From: Gemmatimonadota bacterium
Lineage (GTDB): Bacteria > JAAXHH01
Direction of reading: 5' to 3'
Length of the DNA stretch: 64,000 nt
NCBI GenBank assembly: GCA_026705925.1
Contig: JAPOZT010000025.1
Span: forward strand, 1 to 64,000
A program made the position numbers and the translations under genes. A model generated the notes under the pieces. It made no database searches, was not told the origin of the DNA, and was given only the letters and a program-made list of their open reading frames with translations. Of this stretch, positions 17,385 through 27,026 are shown one piece after another. Position 1 is the first letter of the stretch, and each line of letters starts with the position of its first letter.

Positions 17385-18581
17385 ATGGCACAGGTCAGCA
17401 TCGTCAGGCATAATCCCATCGCCATCTTTTCCAATCCCACGGAAGTCATCGTCAAGGACGACAATGACCAGGTGTTCCGCCTGATCGAACCGAGCGGGAA
17501 CGTGGGCACCCAGTATCCCAACGACGTGGGCTCAGAGTGGTTCGGCACGATCGAGAACCTGAACAGGAACCTGGCGATCTGTGGCGTAGATTGGTCAGAC
17601 GTCTACAAGACAGACGTGCTGTGGACGACCCCTTCCGCCGACCGCGAGGAATGTGACCGGCTCAAGGACGACTACAACGCCGTGTACGCTCCGATGATCG
17701 AGGCGGTGACCGGCGGTCCGCTGCGTTCCAACCGCATGGCGCGGTTTACGCACCCCGAGGGCTTCCCGGACCCCGTGGCATTGTTCGAGGTCCAGATCAA
17801 GGCTGTCAGCGGCGAGCACGTCACCATCGGCAATGGCGTGATCGACTACGGATACTGGCAGGACCACCAGCCGAGCGGCGCCTCGGTCATGCACACCCGC
17901 GACGGCGAGGTCATCACGTCCCTCGGGTCCGACCTGGCGGAGGAAACGGCCTTCGTGCTGGACGAGCATTATGAAAAGCCCTTTGCCGAAGCCGGCGTCG
18001 ATTTTAAGAAGCAGACCGTTTGGATGGAGATCCTGGTCGCCGTCGACGACGCGCCCGACAAGACCTGGGAGCGGATCGATACGGTACGGCGGGTCTTCGA
18101 GGATTACTTCGGCGACGACCGGCCGGCCGGGCTGATCTACCCGGTCTCCCGCATCCCGAACCTGGACGGCATCGTGGAACCCCAGCCCCGTGTGGTCTCA
18201 GGCGACGTGAACATCACGCGGTCCGGGGACCTGGAGGACGGGTTCAGCACGTGGACCGCGATCCACTACGGCGGCGTGACCGAAGTCATGGCCAGCGCCG
18301 TGGGCGGCGATGACGCCGGCCTTCAGCTCTCCACGCTGGACGCGCGCATCAAGGCAGCGGGCGGAAACGGACTCAAAGAGGACGGCATCTTCAATAACGC
18401 CTACGTCGTGGCCGGCGACGACACCGAAGCGAACCGGGCCTGGATACAGGAGTTCAACGCGTCCTTCAGCGCGTGGTACGAAGGATCTGCGCCGGCGGGC
18501 CGCACCGCGCAGTTCATCGGCGGCATTCAACAGGCGTCTTACCGCTCGGGCATCTCCAACCGCGCCATTTTTGCCGGTTAG
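17385..18581 (+). CDS. Multi-module RidA (YjgF/UK114)-like protein
   Basis: A 398-residue protein whose first 150 residues look like a RidA subunit (ENLNRNLAICGVDWSDVYKT, then ALFEVQIKAVSG). A second similar segment lies at about residues 215-270 (TVRRVFEDYFGDDRP, SRIPNLDGIVEPQ), and a possible third near the C-terminus (AWYEGSAPAGRTAQFIGG). Ordinary RidA is about 125 residues and forms trimers, so this may be a covalent pseudo-trimer. RidA hydrolyses imines and enamines from PLP-dependent reactions. ATG 17385 follows AAGGAA. It lies 117 bases after the aminotransferase-like gene. Confidence 0.6.
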   Translation: MAQVSIVRHNPIAIFSNPTEVIVKDDNDQVFRLIEPSGNVGTQYPNDVGSEWFGTIENLNRNLAICGVDWSDVYKTDVLWTTPSADREECDRLKDDYNAVYAPMIEAVTGGPLRSNRMARFTHPEGFPDPVALFEVQIKAVSGEHVTIGNGVIDYGYWQDHQPSGASVMHTRDGEVITSLGSDLAEETAFVLDEHYEKPFAEAGVDFKKQTVWMEILVAVDDAPDKTWERIDTVRRVFEDYFGDDRPAGLIYPVSRIPNLDGIVEPQPRVVSGDVNITRSGDLEDGFSTWTAIHYGGVTEVMASAVGGDDAGLQLSTLDARIKAAGGNGLKEDGIFNNAYVVAGDDTEANRAWIQEFNASFSAWYEGSAPAGRTAQFIGGIQQASYRSGISNRAIFAG

Positions 18582-18641
18582 CGCGGGAATGGTCAGGCCG
18601 GGAGTGGCGTTTCAGACCTGCGAAGCCACGGGGAGGTACGC

Positions 18642-20354
18642 ATGAATCCCGGCCTTCTGCTGTGTTTTTTGCTGCTTCTCCTTCCGGTTTTTCAAGTCGT
18701 TCAAGACGGTACTGACGGTGCGGCCCACCCCGCACCGATGGCGCAGTCCGGGGTCGCGGCGCAGTCTGTCAATTCGGTGGGCAGGACCATGCCCCCGGAT
18801 GCGGCGCCCCTAGCGCGGCAGGTCTATTCTTTCCATCTGCCGGAACCCACGACGCTTGATATCGGTATCGCCGTCTATGAGGCGACCGGCGCGGTGTTTT
18901 CCTTCGAAGGCCTCACCCGGCTGGATCACAACAACGAACTCACGCCGGCGGCGGCCGATCGATGGGAGGCGTCTCCCGACGGCACGCGCTGGACCTTCCA
19001 CCTGCGCCGCGGCGCGAGGTGGAGCGACGGACGGCCCGTCACGGCCCACGATTTCGAGTATGCCTTCAAGCGCATGGTCGATCCGGCCAGCGCGAATCGA
19101 AACGCTTCATTTTATTATGAAATCGAGGGCGCGAAGGCCTTCAACCAGGGACAGACCCGGGACGCGGATACCGTCGGCGTCCGGGCGATCGACGACTACG
19201 TGCTGGAGATCCGGACCACGCTGCCCTGTCCCTATCTCCCCTACATCGCCTCATTCCCCACCTCCGTTCCGGTGCCCCGCTGGCAGGTGGAGAAGTACGG
19301 TCCGGGCTGGTCCGAACCCGGCCGGTTCGTGACCAACTCGACCTTCAAACTGGCGTCCTGGGATCACGGCGCCCGCTTCGAATTCGTCCTGGACCCGAAC
19401 TACAACGGTCCCCACAAGGGATACGTGGAGCGGATCATCGGAAAATTCCTGGATACCCGCATGATGGCGGGCGGCACGCTGTCCTACGAAAACGACGAGA
19501 TCGACCAGCAGGACGTGACCCCCATCGATCTGCCGCGCATCCGAAGTCATCCAGGACTGTCCCGGGAACTGCACGTAAGCAAGGATTTCATGACCCATTT
19601 CCTCTTCTTCAACGCGGACTTTTCGCCCTTTGACAACCTGAAGGTGCGCCAGGCGATCAGCCACGCGATCGACCGGGAGGCCATCTGCCGCGTACTGCTC
19701 CAGGGCATGGGCATGCCGGCCTGGTCGATGCTGCCGCCGGGGTTTCCCGGTTACGCGGGCGGCAAGTACCGGGACATCCAGCGCTTCGACCCGGAACGGG
19801 CCAGGCAGCGTCTGCGAGAGGCGGGATACCCGGAGGGACGCGGATTTCCCAGGATCGAGATGTGGATCAACAACATGGCCCGGCAGCAGGTCGGCCAGGC
19901 CATACAGGAGATGCTCAAATCCCACCTGGGGATCGACATGACGATACGCGTCGTGGAAAACATTTCCTACCGGACCGCCCAGTACCAGCGTAAGATCCCA
20001 TTCAGCCTCATTCAGTATCACTACGACTATCCCGACCCGAACAACATGCTCGCCATGGTGTGGCGGTCCCAGCCGGCCGGATACAGCCGCCATCCCTGGA
20101 TCAACGCCGAATTCGACCGCCTGGTCGACGAAGCGGCATCGGAAATGGACGCAGCCCGGCGGTTTCGTCTGTACGACCAGGCCCAGCGGATACTCGCCGA
20201 GGACGTGGGCGCCGTGTTTCTCTACTACGGCATGAAGGCTTCGCTGCGGAAACCCTGGCTCAAGGGCATCAAGCGCGACCGTGACGGCGAATATCCCTTC
20301 TGGGGCAACAACACGGGCTATTTCGATATCTACATCGGCGATGCGAGACCTTGA
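18642..20354 (+). CDS. Peptide ABC transporter substrate-binding protein (OppA/DppA family)
   Basis: A 570-residue SBP_bac_5 protein. It has a signal peptide (hydrophobic residues 4-20), then the family's start of the mature domain and motifs such as YEATGAVFSFEGLTRLD, RRGARWSDGRPVTAHDFEYA and KVRQAISHAIDREAICR. It lacks a clear lipobox, so it is probably a soluble periplasmic protein. It binds oligopeptides or similar ligands for import. GGGAGG supports the start. It is the first of two binding proteins in this cluster; a dehydrogenase gene lies between them. Confidence 0.9.
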   Translation: MNPGLLLCFLLLLLPVFQVVQDGTDGAAHPAPMAQSGVAAQSVNSVGRTMPPDAAPLARQVYSFHLPEPTTLDIGIAVYEATGAVFSFEGLTRLDHNNELTPAAADRWEASPDGTRWTFHLRRGARWSDGRPVTAHDFEYAFKRMVDPASANRNASFYYEIEGAKAFNQGQTRDADTVGVRAIDDYVLEIRTTLPCPYLPYIASFPTSVPVPRWQVEKYGPGWSEPGRFVTNSTFKLASWDHGARFEFVLDPNYNGPHKGYVERIIGKFLDTRMMAGGTLSYENDEIDQQDVTPIDLPRIRSHPGLSRELHVSKDFMTHFLFFNADFSPFDNLKVRQAISHAIDREAICRVLLQGMGMPAWSMLPPGFPGYAGGKYRDIQRFDPERARQRLREAGYPEGRGFPRIEMWINNMARQQVGQAIQEMLKSHLGIDMTIRVVENISYRTAQYQRKIPFSLIQYHYDYPDPNNMLAMVWRSQPAGYSRHPWINAEFDRLVDEAASEMDAARRFRLYDQAQRILAEDVGAVFLYYGMKASLRKPWLKGIKRDRDGEYPFWGNNTGYFDIYIGDARP

Positions 20355-20393
20355 CGGGCCACCCCGCGTCGTCACGGGCCGCCTCGCGTCGTC
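20354..20393 (+). repeat. 20-bp imperfect tandem duplication after a binding-protein gene
   Basis: Two adjacent 20-base units (20354-20373 and 20374-20393) both read ACGGGCC..CGCGTCGTC with differences at only two positions. The first begins at the end of the binding-protein stop codon region. Confidence 0.75.
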
Positions 20394-20521
20394 CCGTCCA
20401 TTTCGGTTTGACAATACCCGCCGGTCGGGTACATTCAGGAAGATGCGACCGGGCACGCCGAACGCCGTCGTTCCGGTCGGCCACCAGGTTGGCTCACGCC
20501 CCAGGTCAGAAAGGAAAACCG

Positions 20522-21511
20522 ATGAAAGCGGGACAAGTCGTCGCGCCGGAACGCATTGAAATCGTGGAAGCCGAACGGCCGGACCTCGCGATGGAACGAA
20601 CCGATCCGGACAGGCTGAAAGACCTCGTGCTCGTTCGAACCGTAAACGCCGCCATTTGCGGCAGTGACCATCCGGTTTTCACGGGTCCGGCGAACTATCC
20701 CGCGCCGCCGGGCGTGTCTCTTCATGAAAGTATAGGCGTTATCGAAAAGTCCTGGTCGAACGGATGCCGGGAAGGGGATCTCGTCCTGGCCCTGCCGTCG
20801 GGCTCGAGCGCCATGGCCGAGTATTTTCTCGGACTGGGCGCGTCCGTGACGCCGCTGCCGGAGGGGCTGCCCCAGGAACAGCTCTTGATGGCCCAGCCCC
20901 TGGGTACCGTGTTGTATTGCCTGCGTAAACTGGGTCACTTCTTCAACGCGGAGGTCGCCATCGTCGGCCAGGGTCCCATGGGGCTGCTCTTCACGGCCAT
21001 GATGCGCAACCTGGGCGCGGCGCTGATTATCGGCATCGACCAGCACGACAACCGGCTGGCCGCCGCGACGGAGATGGGGGCAACCTACACGGTGAACACG
21101 GCAGGTACCGATCCTGTAGAGGCCGTGAACGAGATCACCGGCGGGCGGATGGCCGACGTGGTGATCGAGGTCGTGGGCGTGGAAGAGACTTTCAATCTGT
21201 GCGTTCAACTGGCCCGGCACAAAGCGCGGCTGATCAACTTCGGCGTCCCGAAGACCCCGCGGTACACGGTCGACATGTTAGATATATTACGCAAGAACAT
21301 CCAGTTGACGACTTCGGTCGGTCCGGATATCCATATCGACTTTGCCAGTGCCATGCGCATGATCGGCGAGGGCCGCGTCGACGTTTCACCCATGATCTCG
21401 CATAAACTGCCCTTCGCCAGGGTCCAGGACGGTTTCGAAATGGCCACCAGGCGCAAGGGAGAGTGTATCAAGATCGTCATAGATTTCGAGGAGAAGGGCC
21501 TGGGCAGGTAG
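20522..21511 (+). CDS. Zinc-type alcohol dehydrogenase-like oxidoreductase (MDR family)
   Basis: A 329-residue medium-chain dehydrogenase. The catalytic-zinc cysteine is in AAICGSDHPVF and the expected GHE reads LHES. The NAD(P) site is VAIVGQGPMGLLF. The four-cysteine structural zinc lobe is missing, which is common in sorbitol/threonine-type short members. The frame is open far upstream, but ATG 20522 follows AAAGGAAAA and begins the family similarity. The substrate is unknown. Its position inside the peptide-importer cluster suggests that it acts on an imported compound. Confidence 0.82.
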   Translation: MKAGQVVAPERIEIVEAERPDLAMERTDPDRLKDLVLVRTVNAAICGSDHPVFTGPANYPAPPGVSLHESIGVIEKSWSNGCREGDLVLALPSGSSAMAEYFLGLGASVTPLPEGLPQEQLLMAQPLGTVLYCLRKLGHFFNAEVAIVGQGPMGLLFTAMMRNLGAALIIGIDQHDNRLAAATEMGATYTVNTAGTDPVEAVNEITGGRMADVVIEVVGVEETFNLCVQLARHKARLINFGVPKTPRYTVDMLDILRKNIQLTTSVGPDIHIDFASAMRMIGEGRVDVSPMISHKLPFARVQDGFEMATRRKGECIKIVIDFEEKGLGR

Positions 21512-21582
21512 CCACCCGGAGGACCACCGGACCGTGTGCGGACTGTTCATCGCGCACAGGAAACGCCTGGAGGAATAACGTC

Positions 21583-23442
21583 ATGCATAGAACCATGGGT
21601 ACCGCTGCAAAGACCGCTGCCATTTGTCTGCTAGCCACCCAGATTGCCTGCGACGGCGGCGAAACGACGGAAGATCCCTGGAACAAGGTACAGACGATCC
21701 TGTCCGAATCGAGGGATACGGTCGTGCTGGATGGTACGGAGAAGGCGGCACTGAAGTACGGGGGATCGGGCGAACCCCGGTACGGTGACTGGATGGTTCG
21801 CCACGCGCTTTCCGATCCCGAGAACTTCAATCCCTATACGTCCAGCGACCAGGGCGCCACGCAGGTTCACGCCTATGTCTTCGAGTCGCTGCTGGAGCCG
21901 GAATACGATCCGCCCTACGCGCAGCGGGGTTTCATCGCGGCGGACTATCCCGACGTATCGGACGACAAGCTGACCTATACCTTCCGGCTTCGCGAGAACG
22001 TCCATTTTTCGGACGGCGTTCAACTGACGGCGGAGGACGTGCTCTTCAGCATGAAGGTCATCCAGACACCCACGGTACGGGCGCCTCACCTCCGAAACTA
22101 CTATTCCTCCATTCAAGACGTTAAAAATCTCGGGGAATACGAGATCAGTTTCGAATGCCGGGAACCCTACATCCTGAACGATCTCTTCCTGGGCGGCTTC
22201 GATATCCTCCCGCGGCACTTCTACGATCCGGACGGGCTGCTCGATCCGGTGCCGATCGGCAGCCTCATCGACGGCAGCTGGGAGACGGGGGAACACGCGG
22301 ACCGGGTGAGGCAGTTCGGCGAACGGTTCAACCAGGATTTCAACCGGCGCATGTTGGGAAGCGGAGCCTATTACGTGGCGGACTGGGAAGACGACGTGGT
22401 CACGGGACAGCGGGTCGTGCTCACCCGTAACGAGAACTACTGGGGCCGGGATGTGGAAGGAATCCCCCCCGCCGGCCACGTGGACAGGGTCGTCTTCAAG
22501 ATCATCAACAACCTGGACGCCGCCTTCATCGAACTGACCAACGGCAACCTCGATATCCACGGAATGAAACCCCTGGAGTTCAAGGAGAAGAGCTGGTCCC
22601 CCGGTTTCGTCGACCGGTTCATGAAGGGCATTCAGTACGCGGGCGGGTACACGTATATCGGGTGGAACAACGAACACCCCATATTCCGGGACCGGCGGGT
22701 CCGGCAGGCGATGACCCACCTCACCGACCGGGAGTCCATGGTGCGGAACCTCCTCTTCGGGCTCGCGGAGACGGTCGAAAGTCCCATTCACAAGTTCCGG
22801 CCCGAGTACAACCATGACCTGCAGCCCTACACCTTCGACCCGGACCGGGCCCTGGCCCTGCTGAACGAAGCAGGATGGTCGGATACGGACAACGACGGGA
22901 TTCTGGACAGGGAGATCGACGGCGAACGAACCCCCTTCCGGTTCGAGTTTCTCGTCAACTCGGGCAATCAGCTCAGGAAGGACATCGCGCTGACGCTGCA
23001 GAGTGCCCTGGAGGACCTCGGCATCGACTGCCAGGTCCGCGAACTGGACTGGTCCATCTTCCTGGAGCGGGTGAAGAACAAGGATTTCGCGGCCGTAACC
23101 CTGGGCTGGACCGGCGGAACGGGCCTGCGTTTCCCGCCGGATGCCTTCCAGATCTGGCATTCGTCCCAGATCGAAGGGAACGGATCGAATTTCGTGAGTT
23201 TCCGCAACGCGGAATCCGATGGGATCCTCGAGGTCTACCGTACGGAATTCGACATGGACCGGCGGATCGATCTGTATCGCCGCTTCCAGGAGATCCTGCA
23301 CGAGGAACAGCCCTATACCTTTCTCTGGAAATCCCGTGTCGCCAGCGCGTACAGCCGGCGCTTCAACGGCGTCAACTGGTATCCGGCGGGCGCCGTGAAC
23401 CAGGAATGGTGGGTAGAGCCCGCCGACCGGATGTACCAGTAG
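21583..23442 (+). CDS. Second peptide ABC transporter substrate-binding protein (lipoprotein)
   Basis: A 619-residue SBP_bac_5 protein. ATG 21583 follows GGAGGAATAACGTC, and the leader ends in ATQIACDGG, a weak but plausible lipobox with Cys23. The body carries the family motifs DNDGILDREIDG (a calcium-type loop), VRQAMTHLTDRESMV and FRLRENVHFSDGVQLTAEDV. It is directly followed by both permeases and both ATPases, so it is the likely main receptor of this importer. It differs widely from the first binding protein (18642-20354), so the two probably recognise different ligands. Confidence 0.9.
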   Translation: MHRTMGTAAKTAAICLLATQIACDGGETTEDPWNKVQTILSESRDTVVLDGTEKAALKYGGSGEPRYGDWMVRHALSDPENFNPYTSSDQGATQVHAYVFESLLEPEYDPPYAQRGFIAADYPDVSDDKLTYTFRLRENVHFSDGVQLTAEDVLFSMKVIQTPTVRAPHLRNYYSSIQDVKNLGEYEISFECREPYILNDLFLGGFDILPRHFYDPDGLLDPVPIGSLIDGSWETGEHADRVRQFGERFNQDFNRRMLGSGAYYVADWEDDVVTGQRVVLTRNENYWGRDVEGIPPAGHVDRVVFKIINNLDAAFIELTNGNLDIHGMKPLEFKEKSWSPGFVDRFMKGIQYAGGYTYIGWNNEHPIFRDRRVRQAMTHLTDRESMVRNLLFGLAETVESPIHKFRPEYNHDLQPYTFDPDRALALLNEAGWSDTDNDGILDREIDGERTPFRFEFLVNSGNQLRKDIALTLQSALEDLGIDCQVRELDWSIFLERVKNKDFAAVTLGWTGGTGLRFPPDAFQIWHSSQIEGNGSNFVSFRNAESDGILEVYRTEFDMDRRIDLYRRFQEILHEEQPYTFLWKSRVASAYSRRFNGVNWYPAGAVNQEWWVEPADRMYQ

Positions 23443-23523
23443 TGCTGCGGGTGTCCATCCCCTGTCCGTACCCGTGATTACGCACAAGACCGGCCATGAC
23501 CCGGCGGGAGTCCACGTTCTCCT

Positions 23524-24825
23524 ATGCTCGGTTACATTCTTCAACGCTCGCTGCTCATGGTCCCTACGCTTGTCGGGATCACGGTGATCTCCTTCTTCAT
23601 CATGCACCTGGCCCCCGGCGATCCCGTGGACCTGTTCCTCGGCGGCGTGGCCGGCGGCGAGGGGCTCGCGTCCGACCGGCAGCAGGACATCGAAAAGACC
23701 CGCGAGGAACTCCGCAGGCAACTTGGCCTGGACCGGCCGGTCCACGTGCAGTACTTCAACTGGGTCACCGCACTGTTCCTGAAGGTCGAGACCCTCAGCG
23801 AATTCGACCGGAGCGCGCTGCGGGCGGACGGGTTGCTGGAACGGCTCGATCCGGCGCAACGCCGGGCGCTGACGGGCCTGGACCGGGCGGAACAGAAAGA
23901 ACGGTTTCTCCTCCTTGCCCGAGATGTGGCCTCGGAGGAAATGAGCGAACTGGAACGATCGTCTTTCTGGGAAGGCAGGACCTTCAGCGCGGAAGGCAAC
24001 TATACCTACCGGGGCGCGGGGATCGAACTCCTGACGCTCGCGGGATACCGTTTCGTCACGCTGGATTTCGGCCGTTCCTTCAAGGACAATCAGCCTGTCA
24101 TCGGCCGGGTCATGGAGCGGCTGCCCGTCACCCTCGAGATCAATGTCATCGCGATCATCATCGCCTACCTGGTGGGCCTGCCCCTCGGCGTCTGGCTCGC
24201 GGTCAAGCAGAATACCCTCACGGACCGGATGCTGACCACCGGCACCTTCGTCCTGTGGTCCATGCCCTCCTTCTGGGTGGGCATGCTGCTGATCATCTTC
24301 CTGTGCAACCGTGAGTTTTTCTACTGGTTCCCGGCCTCGGGCATCCAGTCGTTGGAGGCCTCCAGCGACTGGAGCTTCTGGCGGCTGCTTACGGACCACA
24401 TGTACCACATGTTCCTGCCCGTGCTGGCCTCCGCCTATATCAGCTTCGCGACGATTTCCCGGTTCATGCGGACGAGCATGCTGGAGAATCTGCGCCAGGA
24501 CTACGTGCGGACCGCCCGGGCCAAGGGATTGTCGGAGAAAGTCGTCATCCTGCGGCACGTGTACCGCAACTCGCTGATCCCGATCGTGACCACGTCCGCC
24601 GGGTTGCTGCCGGCCCTGATCGCGGGATCCGTGTTCATCGAAACGATTTTCACCATACCCGGCATGGGGCTGCTCGGATTCGAGTCGGTGCTGACCAGGG
24701 ACTACCCCATGGTCATGGCGCTTTTCACCATTGGCTCCCTGCTTTCGCTGCTGGGCATCCTGGTCGCGGATATCCTGCTCAAGGTCGTGGATCCGCGGAT
24801 CAACTTCGACCAGCTGCAGGGATAG
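23524..24825 (+). CDS. Peptide ABC transporter permease (DppB type) with periplasmic insertion
   Basis: A 433-residue permease, about 100 residues longer than DppB/OppB. TM1 (MLGYILQRSLLMVPTLVGIT) and the QYFNWV motif are typical. The extra residues, about 85-175, are charged and come before the usual LDFGRSFKDNQPV segment. That location is the first periplasmic loop, which contacts the binding protein. Later, the coupling-helix motif is seen in YVRTARAKGLSEKVVILRH. Members form the import channel with DppC. The start has GGGAG at a long distance. Confidence 0.9.
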   Translation: MLGYILQRSLLMVPTLVGITVISFFIMHLAPGDPVDLFLGGVAGGEGLASDRQQDIEKTREELRRQLGLDRPVHVQYFNWVTALFLKVETLSEFDRSALRADGLLERLDPAQRRALTGLDRAEQKERFLLLARDVASEEMSELERSSFWEGRTFSAEGNYTYRGAGIELLTLAGYRFVTLDFGRSFKDNQPVIGRVMERLPVTLEINVIAIIIAYLVGLPLGVWLAVKQNTLTDRMLTTGTFVLWSMPSFWVGMLLIIFLCNREFFYWFPASGIQSLEASSDWSFWRLLTDHMYHMFLPVLASAYISFATISRFMRTSMLENLRQDYVRTARAKGLSEKVVILRHVYRNSLIPIVTTSAGLLPALIAGSVFIETIFTIPGMGLLGFESVLTRDYPMVMALFTIGSLLSLLGILVADILLKVVDPRINFDQLQG

Positions 24826-24835
24826 GAGACCGGCC

Positions 24836-25966
24836 GTGGGATCGGACCCGTCCACCCAAAACGATAACGAGACCGTGAACGGCACGCCGGACGAAACGGT
24901 GAATGGCACGCCGGCCAAGACCATGAACGGTACGCCGGCCGATGCCGTGATGAACGAGGGCGGCGAGAGCTTCTGGTGGTTGACGCGCAAGGAGTTCCGC
25001 AAGAATCGTCCGGCGCTCTACAGTCTCTACGTTCTCGTGGCCATGGCCTTCCTCGCGCTGACCGCGGACCTGATCGCCGGCAACAAGCCGTACTACATGG
25101 TCTACGAGGGGAAGACCTACTTCCCGGCGTTCAGGCAATACGCGGTGTACACCGGCCTGATGGACTGGCCGGAGGACCTGCGGACACGAAGGAACTTCAA
25201 GCGGTACGCGTACAGCGAAGCGGTATTCCCCCTCATCCCCTATGCGCCGGACGAGATCCGCCTCGGCGCCCGTTACAAGCGGCCGGGAGTCGACCACCTG
25301 TTCGGAACGGACAGGCTGGGCCGCGATGTGCTGTCCGGACTCATTCACGGCACGCGGTACTCGCTGACCATCGGGTTGGTTTCGGTGGGCATTTCCCTGC
25401 TCATCGGCGTGGGACTCGGCGCGCTCGCGGGATACCTGGGCGGGTGGACGGACCTGATCCTGTCCCGCGTATTCGAACTATGGGCGGCGATCCCGCCCTT
25501 CTTCCTGATCATCACGGCGGCAGCCTTCTTCCCGCCGAGCCTCTTCTGGATCATGATCATCATCGGATTCACGGGATGGGTAGGCATCGCCCGGCTGACC
25601 CGGTCCCAGTTCCTCCAGGTCCGGGCCTTCGACTACATCGCGGCCGCGCGGGCCCTGGGCTGTTCGAACCTGCGCATCATGGCCGTGCATATCCTTCCCA
25701 ACGCCATCGCGCCCGTACTGATCCCCGCGGCCTTCGGCGTGGCCGGCGCCATTCTGGCCGAATCGGGGCTGAGCTTCCTCGGCATCGGCGTACCAGCCGA
25801 GGTCATCACCTGGGGATCGCTGCTCGCCGGCGCGCGCAGCAATATCGCGGCCTGGTGGCTCGTGATCGTGCCCGGGTTCGCCATTTTCATCACGGTAACC
25901 CTGTACAACCTGCTGGGAGACGGTCTGCGCGACGCCCTGGACCCCAGGCAGCGTGGTACGGCATGA
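24836..25966 (+). CDS. Peptide ABC transporter permease (DppC/YejE type)
   Basis: A 376-residue permease starting at GTG 24836, ten bases after the previous stop and preceded by AGGAG. The first 40 residues are a low-complexity cytoplasmic tail made of repeated NGTP octapeptides. TM1 follows. The periplasmic region with [18 protein letters not shown] resembles the long loops of YejE-like permeases. The translocator domain has [20 protein letters not shown] and the coupling motif [16 protein letters not shown]. It pairs with the upstream permease. Confidence 0.9.
   Translation: MGSDPSTQNDNETVNGTPDETVNGTPAKTMNGTPADAVMNEGGESFWWLTRKEFRKNRPALYSLYVLVAMAFLALTADLIAGNKPYYMVYEGKTYFPAFRQYAVYTGLMDWPEDLRTRRNFKRYAYSEAVFPLIPYAPDEIRLGARYKRPGVDHLFGTDRLGRDVLSGLIHGTRYSLTIGLVSVGISLLIGVGLGALAGYLGGWTDLILSRVFELWAAIPPFFLIITAAAFFPPSLFWIMIIIGFTGWVGIARLTRSQFLQVRAFDYIAAARALGCSNLRIMAVHILPNAIAPVLIPAAFGVAGAILAESGLSFLGIGVPAEVITWGSLLAGARSNIAAWWLVIVPGFAIFITVTLYNLLGDGLRDALDPRQRGTA
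24878..24949 (+). repeat. 24-bp tandem repeat coding for NGTP octapeptides
   Basis: Three consecutive 24-base units at 24878-24901, 24902-24925 and 24926-24949. They encode [16 protein letters not shown] and NGTPADAV at the N-terminus of the permease. A partial unit precedes them. The unit length is a multiple of three, so changes in copy number would keep the frame. Confidence 0.85.
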
Positions 25967-26018
25967 GAAACGCATAACGCACGAGAGACGCATTGCGAAT
26001 GAGAGACGCATGACGAAT
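25965..26018 (+). repeat. Three 18-bp tandem repeats spanning a gene junction
   Basis: Units at 25965-25982, 25983-26000 and 26001-26018 share GAGAgACGCATnnCGnAn. The first overlaps the stop codon of the permease gene and the third contains the ATG (26010) of the ATPase gene. The repeats also carry the purine-rich stretch that serves as its ribosome site. Confidence 0.85.
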
Positions 26019-26999
26019 ACGATCCTGCGCGTAAACGATCTGAAGACTTACTTCGACACGGAAAGCGGCGTGGTGCGGGCCGTCGACGGAGTCAGCTTCG
26101 AGGTGGAGGCCGGAAGGACGCTGGGGATCGTGGGCGAGTCCGGATGCGGCAAGAGCATGACGGCCTACTCCATCCTGGGACTGATCCCGCAGCCGCCCGG
26201 CCGCATCGCCGGAGGAGAGGTCTTCTTCGAGGACCGGGACCTGCTGAAACTGTCTCCCCGGCAGATACGGGCAATACGGGGAAACGATATCGCCATGATC
26301 TTCCAGGAACCCATGACGTCCCTGAACCCCGTATTCACCGTCGGCGAGCAGATCGCCGAGGCGGTCCGCCTGCACCGCGGCGCGGACCGGAAGGACGCCT
26401 GGCGGCGGGCCGTCGAACTGCTGGGCCTGGTGGACATCCCGCTGCCGGAAGAACGGGCCGAAAGCTATCCCCACGAACTCAGCGGAGGCATGCGCCAGCG
26501 CGCGATGATCGCCATGGCCATTTCTTGCGACCCGAAGCTGCTCATCGCCGATGAACCGACCACGGCACTGGACGTTACCATCCAGGCGCAGATCCTCGAT
26601 GTGCTGCGCCGCCTGCAGGAAGAACTGGGCATGGGACTCATGCTGATCACCCATGACCTGGGCATCGTGGCCGAGATGGCCCACGAGGTGCTGGTCATGT
26701 ACGCGGGCCAGGTCGTGGAGCGGGCCGACGTAAAAACGCTCTTCGGCAGTCCCAGCCATCCCTACACCCGCGGTTTGCTTGCTTCGGTGCCGACGATGAG
26801 TTCGGATGCGGAGGAGCTTTCGACCATCGAGGGCACGGTGCCGGATCCCGTGGGCTTCCCGGCCGGATGCCGCTTCGCCCCGCGCTGTGATTTCGCCGTC
26901 GAAGCCTGCGGCCGGCCGCAGGCGCTGGAGGACGCGGGAAGCCGGCACCTGGTCCGTTGCGGCGAATGGCAGCGGGTCGTGCAGGCGGAGACGGTATAG
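26010..26999 (+). CDS. Peptide ABC transporter ATP-binding protein (DppD type)
   Basis: A 329-residue ABC ATPase with Walker A GESGCGKS, signature [12 protein letters not shown], Walker [13 protein letters not shown] and the switch histidine in LMLITHDLG. The C-terminal oligopeptide-transporter extension includes the cysteine-containing [12 protein letters not shown], usual for DppD/OppD, which can bind an iron-sulfur cluster. The frame is open to 25953, but ATG 26010 begins the family similarity. It energises the adjacent permeases. Confidence 0.93.
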   Translation: MTNTILRVNDLKTYFDTESGVVRAVDGVSFEVEAGRTLGIVGESGCGKSMTAYSILGLIPQPPGRIAGGEVFFEDRDLLKLSPRQIRAIRGNDIAMIFQEPMTSLNPVFTVGEQIAEAVRLHRGADRKDAWRRAVELLGLVDIPLPEERAESYPHELSGGMRQRAMIAMAISCDPKLLIADEPTTALDVTIQAQILDVLRRLQEELGMGLMLITHDLGIVAEMAHEVLVMYAGQVVERADVKTLFGSPSHPYTRGLLASVPTMSSDAEELSTIEGTVPDPVGFPAGCRFAPRCDFAVEACGRPQALEDAGSRHLVRCGEWQRVVQAETV

Positions 27000-27014
27000 T
27001 GGAGACGGTATAGC
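26987..27014 (+). repeat. 14-bp tandem duplication at the DppD stop
   Basis: GGAGACGGTATAGT at 26987-27000 is followed by GGAGACGGTATAGC at 27001-27014, differing only in the last base. The first copy contains the DppD stop codon. Confidence 0.85.
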
Positions 27015-27026
27015 GGAGTTGAACGT

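Noticed and set aside
21631..25002. Long 1123-codon open frame on the minus strand
   Set aside because: It is antisense to the binding protein and permease genes, has no family resemblance, and results from high GC content.
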